Source: Discostella pseudostelligera (taxonomy: Eukaryota > Bacillariophyta > Thalassiosirophyceae > Thalassiosirales > Thalassiosiraceae). From it: a stretch of 58,362 nucleotides of DNA. The stretch is from positions 1 through 58,362 of the forward strand of contig JALLBK010000145.1 of the NCBI GenBank assembly GCA_036940085.1. The letters run 5' to 3'. Numbering within the stretch: position 1 is the first letter of the stretch; every line of letters starts with the position of its first letter. The notes under the pieces were generated by a model. That model ran no database searches. It saw nothing but the letters and a program-made list of their open reading frames with translations, and had not been told where the DNA came from. The translations under genes were made by a program, and so were the position numbers. Of the stretch, positions 33,877-43,894 are shown piece by piece.

Positions 33877-34416
33877 TGCTTCACTTTCCTGATGAGATAT
33901 GAGATGGTAGAGACACTATCTCTGTTGCCGATTGGACTATTATTCAGTTTGTTGTTCAACCTCCAGGCAATACGATACAATTGAATTGAATGGAGCTGCC
34001 CTCGAAAATTTTGTTAGCGGGTTCATCATGGCATGCCGCCGCCCTCCCGATCTGCTGAGTAGGACCATACAAATATATTTTTAATTAGAAAAGTCATCCA
34101 ACAGTAAATATTCAACAATATCTTCATAAATAAAGAACTTTTTACATTATTTACATACCCCTTTCGATGAATCCTTCTCTTTCCACTTTTCACTCTTTTT
34201 CTCTGTGGTCAGGCCTTCGCGTCAATGATAGGTGACCCGTCCGTCTGTGGTCTCCAACAGTGCACATGCCCCGATGGTAGCAAGATACAAGATACACCTG
34301 TACCTTAATGCAACACCTGCACCTTGCGCCACCAAAAGCTTATATTTTTACTGTTCATTACAACAACATGAGACGTCGTTTCAGGCTGCTCTAATATTTG
34401 TTACAAATCTAATAAG
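33877..34416. other. Intergenic, no gene seen
   Basis: Promoter side of the PHD gene and 3' side of the UBX gene. It is AT-rich at 34060-34170 (TATATTTTTAATT and TTTACATTATTTACAT). No E2F-like site, RNA gene or coding frame was recognised. Confidence 0.5.
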
Positions 34417-35697
34417 TCAATTGGATTCAACCACCACAATCCATGCTATGGAGCCTTGTTGATGGAAGCCGCAGTTCTCTAACGTCATGCTCAAATTGTC
34501 ATATGTTCGTTTGGGGTATGAGCTTGCAATCGAAAAAGGATAGAACAGTTGTCTCCATTCTCTTTTGATTTCATTGTAAATATTGTCGTCGGTAGATGAA
34601 GCATCTCCAGAAATAGGTGCATCGATTGCTGCGTTTGCATCATCATTGTTGTTGCCATCCTCCTCATCTGGACTCCACAATAACTTGCATTCATCCAATG
34701 CCAAAAGAGCGAAATCATAAACCAACCCTATCGAATGTTCCGAAGCAAACTTTCCATCAATCTTTTGTCCTGACGGCAAAAGAAGCCTCACAGCAATGTC
34801 GAGATCTGTCTCCTCATGGTTGTCGGTGATTTCAATGCTGTGATGAGCAATTCCGGCGACGGCAAGTCGTTGTCTTGCTTCATATAGGGCCTTCACTCTT
34901 CTTGACTCTATTTCATTCTTCAATGCATGTTGTCGAGCGCGATGTTCATCATTTTCTAACGATTGTTGATACTCCACATCTTGCTCCTGCAACAATATGC
35001 TCCGTTCCATCTCGACCAGCTCATTGACTTGTCGTGATTGTTGTCCGATATTGTGATGTGTTTGCAATAGTAATGATTCTTGGGCAATGACATTCATCCT
35101 TCGGGTATATGCATCATTAGCAGCACGATGATCCAGGTCGCTTTGCAATTTCCGCCTGCGGATGTGTTGCTGACTGTGCAATTGCTGTTGCGTCCGTCTG
35201 TTTTCAATCAAAATTTTCTCTTGTTGTTTATTACGAATTTCATCGATACGATTTGAACATATGGTTGCATTCGATACGATGTGCTTTGAAGTGCTAACGA
35301 CCACATTCTTTTGTCGATTGGAATTATTGATGTTCTCATCGTCCGAATTATCTCTCGTGGTGGGACAAAACCCAACCATATACTTCTGATCTTTGACCCA
35401 AGCGTCACTTTTTCTTCGTTTGAAGTACCACCGCATGAGGAACGTTACCACTACAACGAGCAGTGAGACCAGAATTCTAATGTCGGCAATTTTCACATCG
35501 TATTGCAAAGATGCGAGCTGCCTACCACCGGCGTCATCGTTAACTACAGGCTTCGCAGGAAGGTCTTCGGACTCCTCTACCATGCCACCATCCAGAAACG
35601 CGTCGGGAGCATATTCATCTATCATACGACGGTCTGATTGTGCACCGTGTACACTTCTATCGCACGCCTCGGATGGATTGGGATCTTCTTCCGCCAT
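34417..35697 (-). CDS. UBX-domain protein with a membrane segment (UBXD8/FAF-like)
   Basis: UBX proteins recruit the p97/Cdc48 ATPase, often in ER-associated degradation. Taking Met at 35697 (MAEEDPNPSE) gives 426 residues. The open frame extends 47 codons upstream, but that part holds promoter-like motifs (TTTGGCGC, CATGGTCATGG), so I prefer the inner start. A membrane segment lies at about 70-90 (IRILVSLLVVVVTFLMRWYF). Then comes a long Gln/Arg/His-rich coiled coil including EQDVEYQQSLENDEHRARQ, the motif that precedes the UBX domain in FAF-type proteins. The C-terminal UBX fold runs from IAVRLLLPSGQKIDGKF to SIAWIVVVES. The p97-binding loop reads SSYPKRTY, where Phe-Pro-Arg is replaced by Tyr-Pro-Lys. 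No UBA or UAS domain is visible. Confidence 0.78.
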   Translation of the reverse strand: MAEEDPNPSEACDRSVHGAQSDRRMIDEYAPDAFLDGGMVEESEDLPAKPVVNDDAGGRQLASLQYDVKIADIRILVSLLVVVVTFLMRWYFKRRKSDAWVKDQKYMVGFCPTTRDNSDDENINNSNRQKNVVVSTSKHIVSNATICSNRIDEIRNKQQEKILIENRRTQQQLHSQQHIRRRKLQSDLDHRAANDAYTRRMNVIAQESLLLQTHHNIGQQSRQVNELVEMERSILLQEQDVEYQQSLENDEHRARQHALKNEIESRRVKALYEARQRLAVAGIAHHSIEITDNHEETDLDIAVRLLLPSGQKIDGKFASEHSIGLVYDFALLALDECKLLWSPDEEDGNNNDDANAAIDAPISGDASSTDDNIYNEIKREWRQLFYPFSIASSYPKRTYDNLSMTLENCGFHQQGSIAWIVVVESN

Positions 35698-35971
35698 AGG
35701 GAGCTCGTCGCGGTCATGGTCATGGTCAAGCCGACTGTGCCCGCGCTTTTGCCCTTGAAGCGTCGGGCGTCGACGGACAGACTGGGCAATGAGTATGACA
35801 ACGGACAGACTGGGACATTTGGCGCCACCCGCCTCCACTCATGGCACATCGACATCGACAGCTTCTCTCTTCGACTTCCGCCAGTAGGGGTAGGGTGCAC
35901 CAAGCAAGGGAAGGGTTGGTACCATCGGTAGGGAGAGAGAACGCATTGCATTACTACTACTTCGTCGCATC

Positions 35972-37972
35972 ATGCCAAGCCCCAACGACGGTCATGATCG
36001 AAGCTTACGCCGGCCACAGGGTGATCACCTCGCCTCGCCTTCTTCGCCATCTCAAACGGGGGTTTGTGGCAGCCAGCTAAGCACTCCCATTATGTCTCAG
36101 CAGCGGGCCAAGACGCTGGTTCTCAACACCCCACCCTCATTCAATGATGGAGGGAATGATGCCTCAGTGGCCATTCCTTTTCCCAATGCTAAGACGGCGA
36201 CATCATTTCCTCAACAGACACCTGCACTAATGATGCCAAGTCAGCATTATGACATGTTGGAGCCCCCGGCATGGAAACCACCAGAGGCAGATGAAATCGA
36301 ATTTACCGATGCATGGAACAACACGCACAACAACCAACACCACTATCTCCAACCTTCCTCCAACAGAGATGATTCGTCCATTGGCTCCAATCTCACCAAT
36401 AGTAGTCTCATGAACACTAGTGTAATCTGCAATGCGCACATGGCATTACGCCCCCGAGGGTACTCATGCTCGCTTACTACGGATGCTCCCAGTATAGGAT
36501 CCTGTCCTCAGGCACATCGTGGAGCAGGAGGAGGACATATATCGCATCATCGTCGACATCCATCTCTACCAGTCTCCATATTCTCCTCGACACCGCACCA
36601 CAGCCTATTTACGACGGAGCACAACAAACGATACCTCAATGCACTTCAGCCCACGACGAAGAACAATCCATATGAACTTAATTCTAATTTTAATCGATCA
36701 CAAGTTCAAGCGGATGGTGCTAAGGCAGGATTGGTCGGTACGCTATTGGACTTGTACGTGATCGATCGAATGGTAGATTGTGCATCAGCAAAGATGTTGG
36801 TGACAAAGAATGAACATGAAAGTGTTGACGGTGTCACTCTTCCGAGGAAAAGCAACGTGGGTAGTGGTAAGCATGCATCATCACGACGGACATCGCTTGG
36901 GACTGTCGATGATATTCGTTGCATATTGGAGTTGCACAAGGTAGATAAAATTGTGGATAGGTTCAAGCTCGATCTTCAAATGCCACAATTCTTTGAAGAT
37001 GAGGCATGGGAAGGGAGCGTGTGGAGGGATTTGAGAAGAACCGATGTAGAGATCGAGAATATGAAGTTAAAAGCCACGGAGGACAAGAAGGAGAATGAGG
37101 AGTTGCCTCGCCGTGAAAAACCGATTTTGCAGTTCCAGTATGATGAGCAAAGTGAGGATGGAGGATGGGAAGTAGATGAAGGAATTGGCGCAGGTGGTGG
37201 GTCGGCTGGATCATCCTACCATTTTTTAGATCCTCACGAAACTGATGGGCTTCAGGCGCACTCCTATCATCATTCAAAAGTGGCAGCGTCGATAAGTGAT
37301 GACCTTCATGATGTGATCGAGTTGTTGCGAACTGATTTTGAAGTCGACGGTGCCTCTCGGCGGCACAAGGAATTGGAGATGATAACACCTCTATTTTTGA
37401 TAGATCAGGAGATGAATAAAACGAGACTTCGCTCGGAGGCAAAAGACCTATGGGACACAGATTTGAAGGCATTGTACCTGACCGACTTGGAGGTTGATAA
37501 GGCAAAGGAACGAAGGTCACTCGAATTCCCTACGGCGAAGAAGGGCAAGGATTCGTTGCCTCTCATGGAATCATCTGAGCAATTGATGAACGAAGAAGTG
37601 AAAGAAATTCTATCGCAGCATATCCCCCAAGGTCCGCGGGAGATTTTCCAAACTCCCCGACATGTTGTTGCAGCGAAAGGAACCCTTCCACCAGCACATC
37701 TTGCACTTCCGCCTCCGGTGCCCATGTCTTCTCCCCAAGCATCGACAAACTTTATCAACTCCTCGACGCATGATAAGGCCAATGCAACCCATACAACGGC
37801 ACCGACCATCACCAAACGATCAATATTCTCTAGCAGAGAAAAGTCTTCTGCGGCAAGTCAGTGCGGGTTTCAACTTGGAGTGATGGCACCTGGTACTACC
37901 ACTACTGTTGTCATGGCGAAAGGAGGAGAGACGATCGATGGTATTCCTATTGGTACAGTTGTGATGAGATAG
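35972..37972 (+). CDS. Unknown protein with recurring D-x-x-V-D helical motifs
   Basis: Single open frame of 666 residues; Met41 (36092) is an alternative start. The first 260 residues are Ser/Pro/Asn/His-rich and probably disordered. From 260 to 520 there are charged, probably helical segments with a recurring hydrophobic-x-D-x-x-V-D pattern: YVIDRMVD (262), HKVDKIVD (322), RRTDVEIE (355), LRTDFEVD (452), FLIDQEMN (475) and YLTDLEVD (502). Spacing is irregular (60, 33, 97, 23, 27). The C-terminus is Pro/Ser/Thr-rich and ends with a small Gly/Thr-rich piece (GVMAPGTTTTVVMAKG). No signal peptide, membrane segment or known domain is recognised. It is divergent from the UBX gene, with 275 bases between the preferred starts. 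Confidence 0.6.
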   Translation: MPSPNDGHDRSLRRPQGDHLASPSSPSQTGVCGSQLSTPIMSQQRAKTLVLNTPPSFNDGGNDASVAIPFPNAKTATSFPQQTPALMMPSQHYDMLEPPAWKPPEADEIEFTDAWNNTHNNQHHYLQPSSNRDDSSIGSNLTNSSLMNTSVICNAHMALRPRGYSCSLTTDAPSIGSCPQAHRGAGGGHISHHRRHPSLPVSIFSSTPHHSLFTTEHNKRYLNALQPTTKNNPYELNSNFNRSQVQADGAKAGLVGTLLDLYVIDRMVDCASAKMLVTKNEHESVDGVTLPRKSNVGSGKHASSRRTSLGTVDDIRCILELHKVDKIVDRFKLDLQMPQFFEDEAWEGSVWRDLRRTDVEIENMKLKATEDKKENEELPRREKPILQFQYDEQSEDGGWEVDEGIGAGGGSAGSSYHFLDPHETDGLQAHSYHHSKVAASISDDLHDVIELLRTDFEVDGASRRHKELEMITPLFLIDQEMNKTRLRSEAKDLWDTDLKALYLTDLEVDKAKERRSLEFPTAKKGKDSLPLMESSEQLMNEEVKEILSQHIPQGPREIFQTPRHVVAAKGTLPPAHLALPPPVPMSSPQASTNFINSSTHDKANATHTTAPTITKRSIFSSREKSSAASQCGFQLGVMAPGTTTTVVMAKGGETIDGIPIGTVVMR

Positions 37973-38202
37973 ACGCTACCCACGTTCGCTGCTGATGGGT
38001 TGCTATTCTATTCATTGCTATGATTTACACATTCCCCGATAATAAAAAGAAAATCGAGGTGATAACACATTTGAAGAACTTGATAGTTCCAAACTTTTAC
38101 AGACATCAATTACCGACTATCCCAAATAGCCGTAACACGCAATAGCGTCAGCAATAATTATTCCTCACTCGCCATTGAGTAGATTTGTATCGGATTCAAC
38201 CT

Positions 38203-38715
38203 TTAGTTGTCTCCTTCACACACAAACGTATTCTGTGACAAGATCAATGCCACAATCAAACCATAAAGGCCCAAGGCCTCGGCGAAAATTAGAATCAAAA
38301 TCATACCCACGAAGAGCTTCTCTTGTTGTCCCACCGCTCGTACACCAGCGTCTCCGACAATTCCAATGGCCATACCGGCAGCAAGACCAGAAAGACCACA
38401 GCAAAGTCCAGCGGCCAAATGTGCAAATCCAGTGTACAAACTATATTGACTGAGTCCATTTTGGGGGGCGACGATAGATCCCTGAATAATAACTGCCACG
38501 ATAAGGCCATAAATACCCAACACACCCGCCATGACTACTGGAATAATGTTACGCATAACAAGGCCGGGGTTCATGACACCCATGGAGGAGATGCCAACAC
38601 CTGATTTGGCCGTCCCGTAGGCAGCGCCAATGTTGGCGAATACTAATGCAGCTGTGACGCCCATGAACCCGAAGAAGGGGGCACTGGCGGGGCAGGTTTC
38701 CATTTCGACACTCAT
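38203..38715 (-). CDS. V-type proton ATPase subunit c (proteolipid), intronless copy
   Basis: Membrane rotor subunit of the vacuolar proton pump; about ten copies form the c-ring. It is a single exon of 170 residues with four membrane helices: [72 protein letters not shown] in part, and [24 protein letters not shown]. The proton-carrying Glu is in FAEALGLYG of helix 4. Its protein differs from the neighbouring head-to-head copy at 39802 only at residue 3 (Val here, Ala there). Unlike that copy, it has no intron. Bases 38387-38707 are identical to the other copy. Confidence 0.97.
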   Translation of the reverse strand: MSVEMETCPASAPFFGFMGVTAALVFANIGAAYGTAKSGVGISSMGVMNPGLVMRNIIPVVMAGVLGIYGLIVAVIIQGSIVAPQNGLSQYSLYTGFAHLAAGLCCGLSGLAAGMAIGIVGDAGVRAVGQQEKLFVGMILILIFAEALGLYGLIVALILSQNTFVCEGDN

Positions 38716-40130
38716 TATGAATTATTATTTGGTATTGATGATCGAACGTGGGCTAGCGAAATGTCGCCGGAAGCAATGACGAGAGCAGCGGGGAAATATT
38801 AGCAGAGTCGAGGGAATAACACAATAGGATGATCAAAAAGGCGTTAATGACGGCAGGAGGGGACGGTCCTGCCGCCATTGCCCATGGAGTTCTTTCTTAC
38901 CAATTATTTACTCCTGTTATTGATTGTCCTTGGTGGATTCGATGGATAATTATTCGTGAGCCTAGTGCTTTTTTTGCTTGTTGCAGGGTTGGTTGGGCTG
39001 GTTCCGGAGGTGCGTGGTTTGTGTGTGTTGTTGGCACGTCGTTCCGTCGCACAACGAGAGAGGGCAAGCTCTTGTCAAGCGTCTATCTTTAGTAAGGAGG
39101 AATCAATACGAACAAGCGCCGGGCGATTTGATCTTTCTCGAAATTTTGAGGAAAAAACTGACTTTCTTGCTTTATATGCCGTTGAAATTGGCGACCTGCA
39201 ATGTCTGTCCATCGACTTTCTCATGTTAGCGAGAAGCGAGAAAGAGGAGTGGCCAAAAGATTATTTGAGCATCACTGTCTTTTTACGTCAATCTTTTATT
39301 TCGGCAGCCCTATCTTCCGCCATGGCCGCTGCGGACTGCAGACTCGGACAAAAATTCTTGCTATTGCTGTTGGTAAGTGCTGCCGCTTGCGGATGGTATG
39401 GATGAATCTCCATTGCTATCAAATAAGTATGGTGAGGAGTAGCATGTCGTATGAATGCGTCTGCAGAATTGACGGGTCGGTGGCAGAGGGTCTGGGTGGG
39501 TGAAGCGGTCATTGGCGGTGGGACGCGCCGGTGTCGATGTCGGCGGTCGGCGGCTGCAGACCTCTGCAGACACACCTTCGCCGCTCCCTTTCGATTCATG
39601 AAATGTTGCTCCCCCCTCTTGTTCCTTGATATTTGACATCATCTACTAGTTTTTGGAATCGATCCGTCTGCTGATGATGTGGCATTGTGGCATGCTCTGG
39701 ATCCGCTATCACCCCATTTATTTTGTATCGCTTCAGTTGAGTCTCAATGGTCCTATCATTCCATTCTCACTTCCCAAAGATAAACCCCAAAAACAATAAT
39801 CATGAGTGCCGAAATGGAAACCTGCCCCGCCAGTGCCCCCTTCTTCGGGTTCATGGGCGTCACAGCTGCATTAGTATTCGCCAACATTGGCGCTGCCTAC
39901 GGGACGGCCAAATCAGGTGTTGGCATCTCCTCCATGGGTGTCATGAACCCCGGCCTTGTTATGCGTAACATTATTCCAGTAGTCATGGCGGGTGTGTTGG
40001 GTATTTATGGCCTTATCGTGGCAGTTATTATTCAGGGATCTATCGTCGCCCCCCAAAATGGACTCAGTCAATATAGTTTGTACACTGGATTTGCACATTT
40101 GGCCGCTGGACTTTGCTGTGGTCTTTCTGG
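38387..40130. repeat. Inverted 321-bp identical arms within the two V-ATPase c genes
   Basis: Arm 1 is 38387-38707 and arm 2 is 39810-40130, in opposite orientation, with a 1,102-base spacer between them. I compared them base by base and found no difference inside the arms. Outside, the arms end at a Val/Ala codon difference on the 5' side and at a Gly/Leu-codon synonymous difference on the 3' side. Confidence 0.9.
38716..39801. other. Shared divergent promoter interval of the V-ATPase c gene pair
   Basis: This 1,086-base interval separates the two start codons. Overlapping frames on both strands (for example 38956-39405 plus and 39288-39599 minus) show no domain and no consistent composition, so I do not call them. 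A Met-Ala-Glu-Asp-Arg peptide on the minus strand near 39325 is too short to judge. CTGCAGACCTCTGCAGAC at 39553-39570 is a short direct repeat. No clear E2F-like site was found here. Confidence 0.4.
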
Positions 40131-40428
40131 CCTTGCCGCCGGTATGGCTATTGGAATTGTAGGTGATGCTGGTGTACGAGCAGTAGGACAACAAGAGAAG
40201 CTCTTTGTGGGTATGATTTTGATTCTAATCTTTGCCGAGGCCTTGGGACTTTATGGTAAGGGAAATTATTGCACCAGTGTCTGGGCAACCGATGCCAATT
40301 GAGCTGTGTTTCCCATGAATGGGAATTCTGCATTGTCTCAATTCAATCTTCTTTTTCTTTCCCTTCTAGGTTTGATTGTGGCTCTGATCTTGTCGCAGAA
40401 CACGTTCGTCTGCGAGGGAGACAACTAA
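39802..40428 (+). CDS. V-type proton ATPase subunit c (proteolipid), intron-containing copy
   Basis: Exons 39802-40255 and 40370-40428 join through a split Gly codon to 170 residues. The 114-base intron has GTAAGG...CTTCTAG ends and lies just after the helix 4 glutamate (EALGLYG). The protein equals the copy at 38203-38715 except for Ala3. The last roughly 185 coding bases differ from that copy at 20 positions, all synonymous. The two genes are head-to-head. Confidence 0.97.
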
Positions 40429-40919
40429 GATTCGTTGATGTGAGGACATGGGTGTTACTACGTGCTTCGACCTCTGATGGGGTCAAAAATAATTTGTGAA
40501 TGCTTTGTATTCCCCTTTCAGTTGGTTGTGATGTCGTTGATAAATGTACTCCCTTGTAAATAGACTTCATGCGCTTCCAGTGCCTTGTCTGAGGCCAAGC
40601 GTGCGCAGAACTATGATTTTTCGGTCCATCATTTCTCGTGAATCGCAAGTAGGTCATTATATTTATAGTTGTTAGTCAGGTAGTTTCCAAACTAGTTCTG
40701 AGCATTGCGTTTATCTTCGACACTAACTTCTGTCTGTGGGCATAGATTTCATGTCGAAGCAAAGGGGTAACATAGTTTTGATGATGCTTGCTCAATGACC
40801 ACCCTATTGGAGAGCTTTGAGACGTTCAATTTCCTCAGGTTTCAAAATTCCTAGCGTTCATTCATCGACTCCGAGTAGATATGGACGGTGATGTTATTTC
40901 AACAAACTAATTGACGCAA
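40429..40919. other. Intergenic, no gene seen
   Basis: Interval between the 3' ends of the V-ATPase c copy and the bL34m gene. Short frames are present but lack domain signatures or a splice solution. No RNA gene or notable repeat was recognised. Confidence 0.5.
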
Positions 40920-41354
40920 TCAACATCCACCTAACCTAATGCGACCCTTCGCCATCCGCCTCTTCAAAACTCTTCTACCCCCCACACTCTCCTTTCTTCT
41001 TCTAAACCCATGCTTGCGCCTCTTTCTAATGATGGACGGCTGATATGTCCGCTTAATAAACCACGTTGAGAGATCGCCCAGGAGTGATTGGAGGCTATCT
41101 ACCAGCTTCTCGCCGACGGTTATAAGGGAGGAGCTCGTCGTTGTGGCGACGGAGCCAATATTCTCAAAACACGATGTTGTAAGATGAAATAATGTCTTCC
41201 GAGGGACTATCTCTCGTCGCGGTAGCGGTAGCCCAACAAAATACATCGATTCAGCAGCGGTCGCGACGCAGTGACGACCAAGCACAAGTTGGTGGCGCTG
41301 CCAGAGTGCTTGTACTGGAGAATGGCGGCAGATCGACCTTGCGAATAACGACAT
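40920..41354 (-). CDS. Mitochondrial ribosomal protein bL34m
   Basis: Small protein of the large ribosomal subunit. Single exon of 144 residues. The last 44 residues are the complete bacterial-type L34 signature: [20 protein letters not shown], then [21 protein letters not shown]. The first about 100 residues are an Arg/Ser/His-containing, acid-poor presequence ([20 protein letters not shown]) plus a spacer of no known fold, so the mature protein would be short. Mitochondrial import is favoured because there is no signal peptide; diatom plastid genomes normally encode their own L34. It is divergent from the kinase-like gene at 41624. Confidence 0.92.
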   Translation of the reverse strand: MSLFARSICRHSPVQALWQRHQLVLGRHCVATAAESMYFVGLPLPRREIVPRKTLFHLTTSCFENIGSVATTTSSSLITVGEKLVDSLQSLLGDLSTWFIKRTYQPSIIRKRRKHGFRRRKESVGGRRVLKRRMAKGRIRLGGC

Positions 41355-41484
41355 AATTGGAAAATAACGATTGTGGAAGGGGGTGTAGAGATCCTATGGA
41401 CTGGTAGCGCTTGAGCCGGCGACGTCAATCGGCATCGGCAATCGGCATCAATTATGATCTGCCGATGACGATGAGATAATTGAA

Positions 41485-41576
41485 AATGGCGGGAAGACAT
41501 TATTTGGCGAACAAAAGTGATGGGAATATGGCGGGAACGATGAGATACGATGAACCATGAACCATGAAACCATGGA
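41485..41576. promoter_or_regulatory. Two E2F-like sites and GAACCATG repeats in divergent promoter
   Basis: AAATGGCGGGAAG at 41485-41496 and ATGGCGGGAAC at 41528-41537 lie between bL34m (start 41354) and kinase-like paralog 2 (start 41624). A short run of ATGAACCATGAACCATGAAACC spans 41550-41573. The layout is close to that of the promoter at 24215-24328, upstream of the other kinase-like paralog. Confidence 0.42.
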
Positions 41577-41623
41577 CGCCGACGCCGATGACGATACATA
41601 ATAGATGAAGGTCGTCCATCAGA

Positions 41624-43880
41624 ATGAATAGCACTGCATTTACAAGGAGAAGAGCAAATACATCATTATCTTATTCGTCTTCGTCTTCTTCTTCGGTCAA
41701 TGACAACTGTAGCGATGCCACCGACAAGACATGCTCGAACTGCCAAAACAATGCTGTTCGTCGGAGAAGTTCACGTCAACCAAAGTGTCGTAGCGAAGTC
41801 AGTCGACTTGCCGGGAGGAAAGGTCAGATACTCAATTACTTCAGGTTGGTATGCAACAATATTAGCAAGCTGCGCGTAGTAGATGTCGCATTATTCGTAG
41901 GCCTCGCGGCCAAGGTAGCATCCATATTTTACTCGAGGCGATGTCCTGCAGCTTCACCTCCACCTTCACCTTCATCGCATCCAGCATTGGTGTTAGAAAC
42001 TAACGATACAGTGATAACATCGACCGACAAAACATCTTTCTCCTCAAAATGGCAGAAAATGTGGACAAAGCATAAAATGCCATTTCAATCACCACTTCTT
42101 TATCGCCGCGAAGATGACGACTACTCGTTCGGCTACGATTCCTATGTCGATGACGATCAAATCGGACACATCCAACCGAAACAAACAATAAATAAGTTTA
42201 GGGGCATGTTCCTTCGTGATCGTGATTTTGAGAAAAAGAAGCATCAACTGAATGCTCACGGATATGTCCTTGTTGATGACATATTGTTCAACTCCGATAC
42301 ATATCGTGGAACGACAGAGGCTGCATTAATAGACTCTGCTGTTGATGTCAATCATCCTGATATTGCCAAACCCATCAATGAATCGTATCCAGCATTTGAA
42401 TTTAGAAATGATGAGGATCTACATCATCACCATATCTTGGATGATGATTGGGATCATTACTACTCGATCGATGACGATATCAAACGCGGCACAACTGGAA
42501 TGGGATTAAACCAAAACGACGATGAAGTACAAGAATTGCACGAACAATACGGAAGAGGAAGTGGCGCAGGAATTTCGGTCGAACAAGATGTATGCACCCT
42601 CCCTGAATTTTATCGACTGTACAAACCGACTTGCAATGAAATGCATGCCATGCTTAGCGGATACCATTGGCTCATTGGTGAAGACATTTATTCAAGGCGT
42701 TGGAAGAGGCGGAAACATTCTTTACCTGACAATTCCCGCTTCTCTAAATATCTCGCCAATGGTTATTATCGCGATGCATTCTTGGTTCAGCAATCGTTTG
42801 TGCCATCTTCTGATGACAAAATCCCCTCCACTCGATGGGATGAGGTAGTTTTCAAAACGATGCATCACATGTACGAGACAGAAGGCGCCATGTCAAACGA
42901 TGATGAAATGGATAATCTCGGCTTGGGCTTTGACCCTGATGACAAGTACACTTTTACTAATTACAAAGAATACATGCGCATGGATGCCATGGTGATGGAG
43001 CGGTTGACATCCTCTCCACGCGCAATCGACATATACTCACATTGTGCAATGTCTTCCGTGATTGAATTTGCTCCGATCGACATGCAAGATTATATTATGC
43101 CGACGATTGGTTATACTCCCAAAAAGATATTACGGCGAGGAGCCAAGCATATAGGTGGTTGGGATGGACCACTTAACAGTTACATATCACCTGAGGAGAA
43201 ATTAGAGATTGCACTTCAAATGGCAAAATGTTTGGCTGTGATGCACGGCTATGATGGTGGTCCGATAGTAAATGTTGATGTGCAGGTAGGCCAATTCTTC
43301 AGAGGTCGAGATGGAATGATTAAGATTGTAGATTTTAATCGAGCCGAACCTCTCATGTATGATACACACAACGAGAAGTATTGCAAGTGGACCAATGGGG
43401 AGCCAACTGATGGGCAGGTAAGCTATGCAAGTGAAATCATGGCATTCATCATCGTGGTAAATGTCCTAATTCTTTTTCCTTTCATGTCAATAGTACCGTT
43501 CTCCTGAAGAGAATGTCGATGCTCCTTTAACAGAGAAGATTGATGTGTACAGTTTCGGCAATGTGTTGTACACTTTATTAACCGGCACGATTGTGTGGGA
43601 AGAAACTGAACGTCAAGAACGAACGAGTCGAATAATCGAAGGAAATACGCTGCCGATTCCTGCCTATGTGAAAGAGTCTGCCAGCTACCAAATACTTGCT
43701 AATGCTATAACGTTTTGCTGGACAAATGATGCTGAGGAACGACCATCGATATTCGACGTGGTCAGTTACCTGGAAGAAGCCGCCGCGTCTCAGGAAATGA
43801 ATGCAAATGAATTTCATGCACGGAGCTTGGACATGCGAACAATGAATTCACATAGTGTACCCAGATTAAGAATCTTGTAG
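41624..43880 (+). CDS. Membrane-anchored protein kinase-like protein (paralog 2)
   Basis: Exons 41624-43417 and 43494-43880 give 726 residues. A membrane segment at about 83-103 (VVDVALFVGLAAKVASIFYS) follows a Ser/Arg-rich N-terminus. An acidic linker rich in Asp and His and the Cys module CTLPEFYRLYKPTCNEMH come before the kinase-like fold. Lys411 is in VVFKTMH. The loop is NVDVQVGQF with Asp552. DFN has Asp570, again 18 residues later. The APE equivalent is RSPEE, followed by TEKIDVYSFGNVLYTLLTG and CWTNDAEERPS, as in normal kinases. Compared with paralog 1 it keeps one intron at the same place, before RSPEE, and lacks the two earlier ones. The stop is 14 bases from the stop of the convergent J-domain gene. 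Activity cannot be decided from sequence. Confidence 0.8.
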
Positions 43881-43894
43881 CATTATTAGCAATA

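Noticed and set aside
38956..39405. 149-codon frame between the two V-ATPase c genes
   Set aside because: Hydrophobic start but no conserved pattern, overlapped by a similar frame on the other strand, and located in the shared promoter.
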